Positions 24,372 to 33,247 of a DNA stretch of 57,098 nucleotides are shown piece by piece. The notes below the pieces were generated by a model, which searched no databases, was not told where the DNA came from, and was given only the letters and a program-made list of their open reading frames with translations. The DNA lies in assembly GCA_024743095.1 (NCBI GenBank), contig JANSXF010000027.1, positions 1 through 57,098 of the forward strand, written 5' to 3'. Origin of the DNA: Flavobacteriaceae bacterium. Lineage in GTDB: Bacteria > Bacteroidota > Bacteroidia > Flavobacteriales > Flavobacteriaceae. The translations under genes were made by a program, and so were the position numbers. Each line of letters begins with the position of its first letter. Positions within the stretch are counted from its first letter, which is position 1.

Positions 24372-24581
24372 TTATTGGGTATTGGTGACCGTATCCTTTT
24401 TACAATCTTGTTCTTCAGGTAGTTTTCCACAAAACCCACAAGCTTCGCCGTCCTTGTTCAAAAAAGGGCTCTGGCTTGCACATGTTCCTGCGAACTCCCC
24501 GTTCTTTTTCCCCCAGATCTTAATGGCGATACCTGCAAATGCAAGTGCTAACAATCCAATGGTAACCAGTACTAACTTCAT
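24372..24581 (-). CDS. Small single-pass membrane protein with CxxC
   Basis: 69 residues from the ATG at 24581. A membrane helix spans residues ~3-23, followed by a Lys-rich stop and a short soluble tail with four cysteines: Cys34, Cys48, Cys51 and Cys60 (C-x13-C-x2-C-x8-C). The spacing suits a small zinc site or a disulfide/redox pair. I know of no characterised family. It is upstream of ECF sigma (2), 30 bases away on the same strand, with a good promoter box in front, so the pair is likely one transcript. A membrane-anchored sensor for the sigma factor is inference. Confidence 0.78.
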   Translation of the reverse strand: MKLVLVTIGLLALAFAGIAIKIWGKKNGEFAGTCASQSPFLNKDGEACGFCGKLPEEQDCKKDTVTNTQ

Positions 24582-24596
24582 AATCCAACTTTTGTA

Positions 24597-24604
24597 CAAA
24601 GGTA
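24597..24604 (-). promoter_or_regulatory. -7 box TACCTTTG for the 69-aa membrane protein/sigma (2) pair
   Basis: On the minus strand TACCTTTG ends 15 bases before the ATG at 24581, giving a leader of about 11 bases. TATTTTG lies just upstream. Confidence 0.5.
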
Positions 24605-24656
24605 CAAAATACCTTAAAAAAGGTCGGGATCTTTAAGGATTCTTTACGGTAATGCC

Positions 24657-25415
24657 CTAGTAGTTGATGTTGGCCACAATATTGTCCACGGACGGAGTGT
24701 TATTTCCGCCTTCTGGCTCAATGGTGATATAGCCCACTGCGTTATCGGCATACGGTAGGGCAAGAAGCTTATCTTTTTCATCAAAATTTTTGATGACCCC
24801 CAAGTTCACCAATTCCCCGTTTACTTCGGCCCACATTTGAAAACACTTGTTCTCGGGAAGTTCGGGCACATTGCTCACATTGATGTAAGACAATTTTTTT
24901 ACAGGATTTATATACGCAATGGCCTTGAGCTCTTTAGCTTCTTTTTCGCCCCTGACCTGATATTTTTTGGTGGCAGGGTTATTAAGGACGATAAACTGAT
25001 TTCTCATATCGGCCAGCTGGTCCTCCATGTTATCCTCCAAATACTTGATCTGGTTGGTGACCATGGTGTTCTCCTGCTGTAAGGTTTTGTTCTGGTTCCA
25101 GAAGAAGATAGAGGAGCCGGCAAAAAGCATAATAGTGACACTGGCAGCAACGGCATATCGCCAGAATCTTTTGCTTACCATGGTCTCTCTTTTGGCACTG
25201 GCCATTATAATGTCCTTCAAGCCTTCCGGAGTCTTTTTGGCGTACATATTGGCAAAGGTCTCCAAGTTTTTCTGAAGCATTTCGTAGGTTTCCCTTACTT
25301 GGGGATACATGGCAATATATCGTTCTGCTTTTTGGGATTCTTCCTTGGTGGTGTCTCCCAAAAGGTATTTCTCCAAAATGTCGGACTCTAAAAATATTTT
25401 TACTTTTTCTTTCAT
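24657..25415 (-). CDS. Anti-sigma factor, RskA type
   Basis: 252 residues. The N-terminal ~75 residues form the cytoplasmic sigma-binding helical domain (EKYLLGDTTKEESQKAE). A membrane helix lies at residues ~87-106, then a coiled segment, and the C-terminal RskA-like periplasmic domain (residues ~135-250) has NPVKKLSYINVSNVPELP and KCFQMWAEVNGELVNLG. It starts with ATGA overlapping the stop of sigma factor (3), so the two are co-translated partners. It should hold that sigma factor at the membrane until a signal triggers release. Confidence 0.93.
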   Translation of the reverse strand: MKEKVKIFLESDILEKYLLGDTTKEESQKAERYIAMYPQVRETYEMLQKNLETFANMYAKKTPEGLKDIIMASAKRETMVSKRFWRYAVAASVTIMLFAGSSIFFWNQNKTLQQENTMVTNQIKYLEDNMEDQLADMRNQFIVLNNPATKKYQVRGEKEAKELKAIAYINPVKKLSYINVSNVPELPENKCFQMWAEVNGELVNLGVIKNFDEKDKLLALPYADNAVGYITIEPEGGNNTPSVDNIVANINY

Positions 25416-25978
25416 GACAACAAATTTAAGATTAAGAGCAAGGACATTGTCGTTCCGTAAATCTTTCCAAGTTCCCTAAGTCCTATTTTTAACCGGGATT
25501 TTATGGTTCCCAAAGGTATGTCCAATTCATCACTCGCCTCCTGCTGTGTCATTCCTTCAAAAAATAGGGCCTCTAAAACAATCCTGTACTTATCTTCGAT
25601 TTTGTCCAAGTTTTCCTGGATGTCCAGATGTTCGGGGTTAATGGCCTTCACTCCAACATTATATACGTCTGAAACGTCGATTTGGATTTCCTTGTCCGAT
25701 TTATTGGTTACGCTGCGCAATTTATCTATGGACGTATTTCTTACGATCCTGAACAACCATGTAAAAAGTTTAGCTTTGGAAGCATCGTAGGTATCTGCCT
25801 TTTTCCAAATCTTAATAAAACTTTCCTGAAGTACATCTTGGGCCAGATCCTCATCTTTTACCACCTTGTAAGCAACGCCAAAGAGCGTATCTCCATAATT
25901 TTCATATAGTAGGGAAATAGCTTTGTCGTCTTTTTCCTCAAGGAGTGAAACAATATGTCTCTCGATCAATGTACTCAT
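25412..25978 (-). CDS. ECF-type RNA polymerase sigma factor (3), SigK-like
   Basis: 188 residues. Region 2 (LLYENYGDTLFGVAYKVVKD, LAQDVLQESFIKIWKKADTY, LFTWLFRIVRNTSIDKLR) and region 4 (YRIVLEALFFEGMTQQEASD, LDIPLGTIKSRLKIGLREL) are typical of the ECF SigK/SigL-type group that partners with RskA anti-sigmas. The stop overlaps the anti-sigma start by four bases. ECF systems of this kind usually control envelope stress genes and their own operon; the regulon here is unknown. Confidence 0.94.
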   Translation of the reverse strand: MSTLIERHIVSLLEEKDDKAISLLYENYGDTLFGVAYKVVKDEDLAQDVLQESFIKIWKKADTYDASKAKLFTWLFRIVRNTSIDKLRSVTNKSDKEIQIDVSDVYNVGVKAINPEHLDIQENLDKIEDKYRIVLEALFFEGMTQQEASDELDIPLGTIKSRLKIGLRELGKIYGTTMSLLLILNLLS

Positions 25979-26150
25979 TAATGATGCTTTTGGTAAAATT
26001 TTTTATGGGGCCAAAATCTAAAATAGGATTTATCTCGTATATAAAACAAAGCTAAGGCAGAAAAAGCTTTTTTGTCTTGCAAATTTGGAATAGAGATTAA
26101 GGGTATCAAAGCCCTGATGACATACATAAATTTGGTTAGTTTGGTTTGGT

Positions 26151-26185
26151 ATAACCCTCGTTATTGACTTCAATGCGGGGGTTAT
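26151..26185. other. Strong hairpin at the 3' end of murB
   Basis: ATAACCCTCG (26151-26160) pairs with 26176-26185 (one G-U pair) around a 15-base loop; it includes the murB stop codon. A U tract follows on the plus strand but not on the minus strand that murB uses, so calling it the murB terminator is uncertain. The rest of the 203-base gap (25979-26181) is AT-rich and shows no gene. Confidence 0.45.
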
Positions 26186-27198
26186 TTTATTATATTCACT
26201 TCTGGCTGGATTTTTATTTTGAAGGTTTTTTGTACGTCCTCCTGAATTTTTTTGCTCAGATCCAAGATTTCCTTGCCCGTTGCACCTCCATAATTAACCA
26301 GTACAAGGGCCTGTTTTTCGTGCACGCCGGCCTCACCGAAGCGTTTGCCCTTAAAGCCACACTGCTCCACTAGCCAACCGGCGGGAATCTTAAATTGATC
26401 ATCATCCACCTCGTAAAAGGGTGCATTGGGATTTTTCTTGATGAACTTGTCAAACGCTTTTCGGGAAATTACCGGGTTTTTAAAAAAGCTGCCACTGTTC
26501 CCTATTTCTGTTGGGTCGGGCAGTTTGCTTCTGCGTATGGCAATGACGGCGTCGGAAATATCCCTGATCGTCGGATGTACAATGCCCTTATCTTTTAATT
26601 CGTTCTCAATGGAACCATAACCTGTGTGAAGCACATGGTCTTTCTTCGTAAGCTTTAGTACCACCGAAGTGATGATGTATTTGCCCTTCGCTTTATTCTT
26701 GAAGATCGATTCCCTGTAACCGAATTCACAGGCTTCGTTGTCAAAACCCTCGAGCTCTCCGGTTTTTACCTCCATGGCGGCACAACTCACAAAAACATCT
26801 TTCAGTTCAACGCCATAGGCGCCAATATTTTGGATGGGCGCCGTGCCGACATTGCCCGGAATAAGCGAAAGGTTTTCGAGCCCGCCAAACCCTTGGTCCA
26901 AGCTCCACATAACAAGTTCGTGCCAGTTCTCGCCGGCCATTGCCTTCACTTCTACAAAATTCTCGTTTTCTTCAACAATGGAGATTCCCTTTAATTTTAT
27001 GTGGACTACCAATGCATCTATATCTTTGGTAAGCAGCATGTTGCTTCCTCCGCTAATGATGAACTTTTTGGGGTAAGCCTTGAGCTCAAGTACTTTTTGA
27101 AGCTGCACGAGACCTGTTATTTCAACAAAAAAACGTGCCTTAACGTCAATGCCGAAGGTATTGTGGTTTTTTAAGGATATGTTTTCCTGTATGTTCAC
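26182..27198 (-). CDS. murB: UDP-N-acetylmuramate dehydrogenase
   Basis: 338 residues from a GTG at 27198 that overlaps the aminotransferase stop (GTGA). It is a FAD enzyme: the FAD_binding_4 fold shows in LKNHNTFGIDVKARFF, GGSNMLL and NLSLIPGNVGTAPIQNIGAYG. The catalytic region has YRESIFK (Tyr and Arg), GNSGSFFKNPV (the serine that protonates the product) and GEAGVHEKQALVLVN (Glu). It reduces UDP-GlcNAc-enolpyruvate to UDP-MurNAc with NADPH in peptidoglycan synthesis. It has the E. coli-like type I layout. Confidence 0.95.
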   Translation of the reverse strand: MNIQENISLKNHNTFGIDVKARFFVEITGLVQLQKVLELKAYPKKFIISGGSNMLLTKDIDALVVHIKLKGISIVEENENFVEVKAMAGENWHELVMWSLDQGFGGLENLSLIPGNVGTAPIQNIGAYGVELKDVFVSCAAMEVKTGELEGFDNEACEFGYRESIFKNKAKGKYIITSVVLKLTKKDHVLHTGYGSIENELKDKGIVHPTIRDISDAVIAIRRSKLPDPTEIGNSGSFFKNPVISRKAFDKFIKKNPNAPFYEVDDDQFKIPAGWLVEQCGFKGKRFGEAGVHEKQALVLVNYGGATGKEILDLSKKIQEDVQKTFKIKIQPEVNIIK

Positions 27199-28388
27199 TG
27201 GGCGTTATACTCTCTTAAAGCCTTTCCTAAAATATGGACTGCCTTTACAAGTTGCTCTTTTTCCAGCACATAGGCAATTCTAATCTGATTTTTCCCCAAT
27301 CCCGGCGTTGCATAAAAACCGGCAGCGGGAGCAACCATCACCGTATTTCCATCTACCTCAAAACTTTCCAACAACCATTGTGCAAAGTGGTCCGCATCCG
27401 TGATCGGAAGTTCTGCAACACAGTAAAAGGCACCTTGCGGGGTGGCAACTTTTACACCTTCCAATTTGTTGAGCTCGGTGATCAAAAGGTTTCTGCGGGA
27501 AACATATTCGTCGATTACATCATCAAAATAGGATTGCGGTGTTTCCAAAGCGGCCTCGCTGGCAATTTGGGCAAAGGTTGGGGGGGACAATCTCGCTTGC
27601 GCAAATTTTAACGCAGTACCAATAACTTCTTTGTTTTTTGAGATCATGCAACCGATACGTGCCCCGCACATGCTGTACCTTTTGGATACGGAATCGACCA
27701 CGATGGCATGCTCTTTTAATCCCTCGACCTGAAGGATCGAGTAGTGTTCCCTACCATCATAAATAAATTCACGGTACACCTCATCGGCCACTAGGAAAAG
27801 ATTGTGCTTTTTGACCAAATCCGCCAATTGGTGAATTTCTTCCTTACTATAAAGGTACCCCGTTGGATTTCCAGGGTTGCAGATAAGTATGGCCTTTGTT
27901 TTTGGAGTGATAAGGTCCTCAAACTTGGAAATGGGAGGAAGGGCAAAGTTGTTTTCTATGGATGAAGCAATCGGTTTTACCTTCACACCTGCCGCCGTGG
28001 CAAAACCATTGTAGTTGGCATAAAATGGTTCGGGTATGATGATTTCATCATTGTTGTCCATAATGGTGCCCAAGGCAAACGACAAGGCTTCGGAACCGCC
28101 CGTGGTCACGATAATATCTTCTGGATCGACAAAAATGTCCTGTTTTGCGTAGTAAGCCGCAATTTTTGTACGGTACTCCTCGGAGCCTTGGGTCATGCTA
28201 TACTCGAGAACTTCAATGGTATGGTTGCGAACCGCATCCAATGCCACTTTGGGTGTTTTAATATCGGGTTGCCCGATATTGAGGTGGATGACATGGGTTC
28301 CTCGCTTTTTGGCGGCCTCTGCATAGGGTACCAATTTTCGAATGGGCGATGCGGGCATTTGAGTCCCTTTCTTTGAAATACTTGGCAT
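27195..28388 (-). CDS. PLP-dependent aminotransferase, class I/II
   Basis: 397 residues, in the aspartate/aromatic aminotransferase group. Conserved features are LNIGQPDIKTP near residue 37, the TTGGSEAL phosphate loop, NPGNPTGYLYS (Asn), VADEVYREFIYDG (Asp and Tyr) and the PLP lysine in SVSKRYSMCGARIG. It transfers amino groups between 2-oxo acids; the exact substrate is not predictable. It overlaps murB by four bases and probably drives murB transcription. No clear TAnnTTTG box is seen, only TAGGTTTT upstream. Confidence 0.92.
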   Translation of the reverse strand: MPSISKKGTQMPASPIRKLVPYAEAAKKRGTHVIHLNIGQPDIKTPKVALDAVRNHTIEVLEYSMTQGSEEYRTKIAAYYAKQDIFVDPEDIIVTTGGSEALSFALGTIMDNNDEIIIPEPFYANYNGFATAAGVKVKPIASSIENNFALPPISKFEDLITPKTKAILICNPGNPTGYLYSKEEIHQLADLVKKHNLFLVADEVYREFIYDGREHYSILQVEGLKEHAIVVDSVSKRYSMCGARIGCMISKNKEVIGTALKFAQARLSPPTFAQIASEAALETPQSYFDDVIDEYVSRRNLLITELNKLEGVKVATPQGAFYCVAELPITDADHFAQWLLESFEVDGNTVMVAPAAGFYATPGLGKNQIRIAYVLEKEQLVKAVHILGKALREYNAQ

Positions 28389-28535
28389 GAACTAAAGTTT
28401 TGGCAAAAATGAGAAAACCTAGTATCGAAAACAACAAGATCGAACATAATTTAATTGCTAACGGAAATGTTAAAATATAATAATATCTGCAGCATATTTT
28501 GTATATTTCTTAAAGGAGAAGTAATTATTTTGTGC

Positions 28536-29882
28536 ATGTTGAGGAAAAAAGGTTTGATTTTTATGCTTCTTTTAATTGTGCCGATGTTGATTTCGGCGCA
28601 GGGATTTGAATTGTCCGATGACATGAAGTTCCAACGAATCAACTTTGAGCTCATAAATAACCTGATCATCATTCCGGTGGAGATCAATGGGGTGGAACTT
28701 ACCTTTATACTTGATTCTGGTGTTAGCAAGCCTATTCTTTTCAATCTTTCAGAATCAGATTCCATACCCATCAACAATGTTTCCGAAGTTACCATACGTG
28801 GTCTTGGTGATGGTGAACCGATGAAGGCCTTAAGCTCCAAGAAGAATATATTCAGGTTGGGAAAAGCGATAAATTTTTCCCAAGACCTATATGTGGTTAT
28901 GGATCGGGGAATCGATTTTTCGACCACTCTCGGGATTCCAGTGCACGGGATAATGGGGTACGATCTCTTCCGTGATTTTATTGTGGAGGTGAACTACAAT
29001 GCAAGAAAGCTGAAATTGCACGATCCCGAGCTTTATACATATAGGGAGAGAAGCAACAGACAGACCATTCCCTTGTTTGTGGAAAAAAGAAAAGCTTACG
29101 TTGAGGGAACGGTACTTATGAGGGATACGGCAAATGTTCCCGTGAAGTTGCTCGTGGATACCGGCAGTAGTGATGCACTTTGGTTGTTTCCGGAGCCGGA
29201 TAAAGGCCTGGAAATACCGGAAAAAAACTATGAAGATCACCTGGGAAGAGGCCTTAGCGGCGATATTTTTGGAAAACGGAGTAAAATAAATGGTGTCCAG
29301 ATAGGAGATTTTAAACTGGATGAGGCCAAAGTCGCCTTTCCCTATAGGGAGTCCTTTCAAGGATTGGATAATCTAGGTGACCGTAACGGTAGTTTGGGAG
29401 GGGAGGTGCTCAAGCGCTTCAATATGGTTTTTGACTATGCCCGAGGACTGGTCACCCTAAAAAAGAACGGTAATTTCAATGAGCCTTTCCAGTATAACTT
29501 GGCGGGTATAGATTTGCAGCATAACGGGCTAAGGTATATTGCCGAGAGCATTGCCGATGTAAACGGGGTTGTTAAGGAGGACAATGCCGATACGTTTGGC
29601 AACGTTCAGATTTTATTGGAGAACAAGACCCGATTGAGTTTGGTGCCCGAAATAGTGGTCTCCGGTATCCGTGCCGGTAGTCCAGCTGCAGAAGCTGGAT
29701 TACGTGAAGGGGACGTTATCTTGGCCGTAAACGGGAAAAAGGTCCACAAATACAAACTTCAGGAAATCCTTAAAATGATCAACGAACGGGAAGGAAAGCG
29801 AATCAAGGTGCTTATTGAAAGATACGATACAGACCTGCTTTTTACTTTTGTCCTTAAAAAGATGTTTGACGACGATGATTAA
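28536..29882 (+). CDS. Secreted double-retropepsin-like aspartyl protease with PDZ domain
   Basis: 448 residues from the ATG at 28536, which begins a signal peptide (residues 1-22, ending SAQ); an upstream TTG at 28455 is not needed. Two aspartyl-protease-like halves follow, each with a catalytic triplet: Asp60-Ser-Gly in FILDSGVSK and Asp208-Thr-Gly in LLVDTGSSD. A PDZ domain occupies about residues 365-445 (GIRAGSPAAEAGLREGDVIL). This layout matches Bacteroidota retroviral-aspartyl-like proteins of unknown function. Having both Asp triplets in one chain suggests an intramolecular pepsin-like pair. A bidirectional terminator follows. Confidence 0.85.
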   Translation: MLRKKGLIFMLLLIVPMLISAQGFELSDDMKFQRINFELINNLIIIPVEINGVELTFILDSGVSKPILFNLSESDSIPINNVSEVTIRGLGDGEPMKALSSKKNIFRLGKAINFSQDLYVVMDRGIDFSTTLGIPVHGIMGYDLFRDFIVEVNYNARKLKLHDPELYTYRERSNRQTIPLFVEKRKAYVEGTVLMRDTANVPVKLLVDTGSSDALWLFPEPDKGLEIPEKNYEDHLGRGLSGDIFGKRSKINGVQIGDFKLDEAKVAFPYRESFQGLDNLGDRNGSLGGEVLKRFNMVFDYARGLVTLKKNGNFNEPFQYNLAGIDLQHNGLRYIAESIADVNGVVKEDNADTFGNVQILLENKTRLSLVPEIVVSGIRAGSPAAEAGLREGDVILAVNGKKVHKYKLQEILKMINEREGKRIKVLIERYDTDLLFTFVLKKMFDDDD

Positions 29883-29887
29883 AAAGA

Positions 29888-29919
29888 AAAGCCCCGAAAT
29901 CGATCGATTTTGGGGCTTT
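29888..29919. terminator. Bidirectional terminator with long stem
   Basis: AAAGCCCC (29888-29895) pairs with GGGGCTTT (29912-29919), and the intervening bases are themselves self-complementary around CGATCG. It separates convergent genes and has T-rich flanks on both strands. Confidence 0.88.
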
Positions 29920-29941
29920 AAAACATATAATTCTCTTCTTC

Positions 29942-30328
29942 TTACTTCGCTCCGGGATTTTTAACGTTACCCTTGATCTTGAGTACCTTGGTCGGAGTGT
30001 CGGCATTTGAGGTTACAGTAATGGCCTTTCTGATGGGGCCAACTCTGTTTGTGTCATATTTTACTTCGATTTTACCTACTTTTCCAGGCATGATCGGCTC
30101 TTCTGGTTTTTTAGGGATAGTACATCCACAGCTTGATTTAACATTGCTGATTACCAAAGGGGCATTACCGGTATTGGTAAATTCAAATACACGAACACCA
30201 TCGCTACCTCTTTCAATTTCTCCGTAATCAATGGTCTCGTTTTTAAACTCGATTTTAGCGGTTTCCTGAGCATATACCCCTAAGGATAAGAGCCCTACAA
30301 ACAGCATGAGTACAGTTTTTTTCATCAT
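29942..30328 (-). CDS. Secreted DUF1573 domain protein
   Basis: 128 residues from the ATG at 30328 (an ATG at 30325 is equally possible; the open frame extends to 30376, but that region carries the promoter). Signal peptide residues ~1-21 end in YAQ. The remainder is one DUF1573 immunoglobulin-like domain: FKNETIDYGEIERGSDGVR, FEFTNTGNAPLVIS and the conserved SSCGCTIPKKPEEPI. This ASPM/SPD-2/Hydin-like fold is abundant in the Bacteroidota envelope; the function is unknown. It has a full -33/-7 promoter and is divergent from valS. Confidence 0.9.
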   Translation of the reverse strand: MMKKTVLMLFVGLLSLGVYAQETAKIEFKNETIDYGEIERGSDGVRVFEFTNTGNAPLVISNVKSSCGCTIPKKPEEPIMPGKVGKIEVKYDTNRVGPIRKAITVTSNADTPTKVLKIKGNVKNPGAK

Positions 30329-30349
30329 TTTTGGTTTTTGGGTGAACTT

Positions 30350-30381
30350 CAAATGTAGATGTTTTGATACCTGCATCCAAA
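30350..30381 (-). promoter_or_regulatory. Complete Bacteroidota promoter for the DUF1573 gene
   Basis: On the minus strand TTTG (30381-30378), a 20-base spacer, then TACATTTG (30357-30350) matches the TTTG-N19-21-TAnnTTTG consensus. The leader would be about 18 bases. Confidence 0.75.
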
Positions 30382-30386
30382 ATTCT

Positions 30387-30416
30387 TTTGTTATAGAATA
30401 ACGTTACTTATTTTTG
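30387..30416 (+). promoter_or_regulatory. Promoter for valS
   Basis: TTTG (30387-30390), an 18-base spacer and TATTTTTG (30409-30416) predict a start near 30420 and a leader of about 105 bases before the ATG. It is back to back with the DUF1573 promoter; the two -33 elements are five bases apart. Confidence 0.65.
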
Positions 30417-30524
30417 TTTCGTATTTCTGAATTGGTCCTAAGCTGAAGAATAGCGTAAAATTAACATTTAGCTTTCCTTGCAAAAAACCGATCACAGTCT
30501 TATTAACAAAAACTATACCGAAAA

Positions 30525-33149
30525 ATGGAGATTCCATCAAAATATGACCCAAAAAGGGTCGAAGAGCATTGGTATGCCTACTGGTCGGAACACGATTATT
30601 TTAGTTCCAAACCCGATGACAGGGAGCCCTATACCATAGTGATACCCCCACCAAACGTGACAGGGGTGCTCCATATGGGGCATATGCTGAACAATACCAT
30701 TCAGGATGTTCTTATCCGAAGGGCCAGGCTCTTGGGGAAAAATGCCTGTTGGGTACCGGGAATGGATCACGCTTCCATTGCCACCGAAGCCAAAGTAGTG
30801 GCCAAGCTTAAAGCGGATGGTATCGACAAGTCCAAACTGTCCCGTGATGAATTTCTTGAGCATGCTTGGGATTGGACCAACCAATATGGAGGGGTGATTC
30901 TTCAGCAGTTGAAAAAACTGGGCTGTTCCTGTGATTGGGACCGCACCAAGTTTACCATGGATGACGATATGTCAGCTTCGGTCATCAAGGTTTTTGTTGA
31001 TTTATACAACAAAGGTTTGATTTACAGAGGGTATCGAATGGTGAACTGGGATCCAGAGGCCAAGACCACGCTTTCTGATGAGGAGGTAATCTATGAAGAA
31101 AGACAGGGTAACCTGTATTATTTGTCCTATGCCATTGAAGGTTCCGACGAAAAAGTGACCATTGCCACCACCCGTCCAGAGACCATTCTGGGCGATACCG
31201 CGATCTGTATCAATCCAAATGATGAAAGATACCGTCATTTGAGGGGCAAAAAAGCCATTGTCCCCATTTGCGATAGGGTCATTCCTATCATTGAAGACGA
31301 ATATGTCGATGTTGAATTCGGTACAGGTTGCCTAAAAGTTACCCCCGCACACGACGAGAACGATAAAAACCTTGGGGATAAGCACGGCCTAGCTGTGGTG
31401 GATATCTTCAACGAGGATGCAACCCTTAATTCTTTTGGCCTTCATTACCAAGGAAAGGACCGTTTTGTGGTGCGCAAGGAAATTTCCAAAGAATTGGAAG
31501 AAAAAGGGTTTTTGGTCAAAACCGAACAACATACCAACAAAGTCGGTACGTCCGAAAGAACCAAGGCCGTAATCGAACCGAGATTGTCAGATCAGTGGTT
31601 CTTAAAGATGGAAAACCTGTCCAAACCTGCTTTGGAAGGGGTTTTGGAAACCAAGGATGTCAAACTATATCCTTCAAAGTTCGATAATACGTACCGCCAT
31701 TGGATGGAGAATATCCGCGATTGGAACATTTCCCGCCAATTGTGGTGGGGACAACAGATTCCCGCATACTACTATGGCGATGGCAAAGAGGATTTTGTGG
31801 TGGCCGAAACTGCAGAAGAAGCATTGGAATTGGCAAAGACAAAAAAGCCAGAACTCCAACTATCCGATTTACGCCAAGACCCTGATGTACTGGATACCTG
31901 GTTTTCATCTTGGCTATGGCCCATGAGCGTGTTCGGTGGCATCTTGGAACCTGACAATGAAGAGGTTAATTATTATTATCCGACCAACGATCTGGTGACC
32001 GGCCCCGATATTTTGTTCTTTTGGGTGGCACGGATGATCATGGCCGGTTACCAATACAGGGGGAAACGACCGTTTGAAAACGTTTACCTCACAGGATTGG
32101 TACGTGACAAGCAACGTCGGAAAATGTCCAAATCCCTTGGTAACTCGCCCGATGCCCTAAAATTGATCGAGGATTTCGGTGCCGATGGGGTTCGCGTGGG
32201 ACTATTGTTGAGTTCCGCGGCAGGCAATGATTTGTTGTTCGATGAAGCCCTTTGCCAACAAGGAGCCAACTTTGCCAATAAAATTTGGAACGCCTTCAGA
32301 TTGGTAAAAGGATGGGAAGTAGCGGATATTCCACAGCCGGAAGCAGCACAAAGGGGAATTCAATGGTACAAGGCCAAGTTTAACCAGACCTTGGAGGACA
32401 TTGAGGACCATTTCTCCAAATACCGTATTTCAGATGCCTTGATGGCCACCTATAAATTGGTATGGGACGATTTCTGTTCTTGGTTGTTGGAGATTGTCAA
32501 ACCCGAGTATCAAAAACCCATCGACCAAAAAACCTATGATGCGGTATTGGGCCTTTTTGAAGAAAACTTGAAGTTGCTCCACCCGTTTATGCCCTTCTTA
32601 ACGGAGGAAGTGTGGCAGCATATCGCCGAACGTACCCCGGAAGATGCGTTGATAGTTTCTCAATGGCCAGGGACGGTAAAGGTCGATTCGGCTTTGATAT
32701 CGGATTTCGAGTTTGCTTCCGAGGTGATCTCCGGTGTTAGAACCATTAGAAAGGAAAAAAACATTCCGCAAAAAGATGCTTTGGAACTCTTTGCGCTCAA
32801 TGTGGAGGGCGTAGGTGCGAACATGGACGCCATCATTATCAAATTAGGAAACCTGTCAAAAATGGAGATGGTCGATGCTGGTTTGGACAGGGCGCTTTCC
32901 TTTAGGGTAAAGAGCAACGAATATTTTATACCGATTAGCGGTGCCATTGATGTTGGAGCAGAAATTGCCAAGATCACGGAGGAACTCAATTACACCAAAG
33001 GATTTTTGAGATCCGTTGAGAAAAAATTGAGCAACGAGCGATTTGTGAGCAATGCACCGGAGCAAGTAGTGGAAATGGAGCGTAAAAAGGCTGCCGATGC
33101 CGAAGCCAAAATTGAGACGCTTGAAAAGAGCCTGACTAGTTTGCAATAA
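30525..33149 (+). CDS. valS: Valine-tRNA ligase
   Basis: 874 residues, a class Ia synthetase. The HIGH motif is HMGH in [12 protein letters not shown] near residue 46, and KMSKS is at residues 533-537. The editing (CP1) domain lies between them ([13 protein letters not shown], then [15 protein letters not shown]). The C-terminal ~70 residues form the coiled-coil tRNA-binding arm ([19 protein letters not shown]). It charges tRNA-Val and hydrolyses mischarged threonine. It has its own promoter with a ~105-base leader in which I see no recognisable riboswitch. Confidence 0.97.
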   Translation: MEIPSKYDPKRVEEHWYAYWSEHDYFSSKPDDREPYTIVIPPPNVTGVLHMGHMLNNTIQDVLIRRARLLGKNACWVPGMDHASIATEAKVVAKLKADGIDKSKLSRDEFLEHAWDWTNQYGGVILQQLKKLGCSCDWDRTKFTMDDDMSASVIKVFVDLYNKGLIYRGYRMVNWDPEAKTTLSDEEVIYEERQGNLYYLSYAIEGSDEKVTIATTRPETILGDTAICINPNDERYRHLRGKKAIVPICDRVIPIIEDEYVDVEFGTGCLKVTPAHDENDKNLGDKHGLAVVDIFNEDATLNSFGLHYQGKDRFVVRKEISKELEEKGFLVKTEQHTNKVGTSERTKAVIEPRLSDQWFLKMENLSKPALEGVLETKDVKLYPSKFDNTYRHWMENIRDWNISRQLWWGQQIPAYYYGDGKEDFVVAETAEEALELAKTKKPELQLSDLRQDPDVLDTWFSSWLWPMSVFGGILEPDNEEVNYYYPTNDLVTGPDILFFWVARMIMAGYQYRGKRPFENVYLTGLVRDKQRRKMSKSLGNSPDALKLIEDFGADGVRVGLLLSSAAGNDLLFDEALCQQGANFANKIWNAFRLVKGWEVADIPQPEAAQRGIQWYKAKFNQTLEDIEDHFSKYRISDALMATYKLVWDDFCSWLLEIVKPEYQKPIDQKTYDAVLGLFEENLKLLHPFMPFLTEEVWQHIAERTPEDALIVSQWPGTVKVDSALISDFEFASEVISGVRTIRKEKNIPQKDALELFALNVEGVGANMDAIIIKLGNLSKMEMVDAGLDRALSFRVKSNEYFIPISGAIDVGAEIAKITEELNYTKGFLRSVEKKLSNERFVSNAPEQVVEMERKKAADAEAKIETLEKSLTSLQ

Positions 33150-33178
33150 CAGCATGTTACATGTTGTATTGATCTGAA

Positions 33179-33205
33179 AAGGGAGGTTAACTTCCCTTCT
33201 ATTTT
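33179..33205 (+). terminator. Terminator after valS
   Basis: AAGGGAGG (33179-33186) pairs with 33191-33198 (one G-U) around the loop TTAA, followed by a T-rich tail. Confidence 0.75.
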
Positions 33206-33247
33206 TCATACTTTGACACAGTAAATAAGACTACAACCCAAATACCC

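Noticed and set aside
26127..26134. Plus-strand TAAATTTG box in the murB/sigma (3) gap
   Set aside because: No plus-strand gene follows; a single 8-base match is expected by chance.
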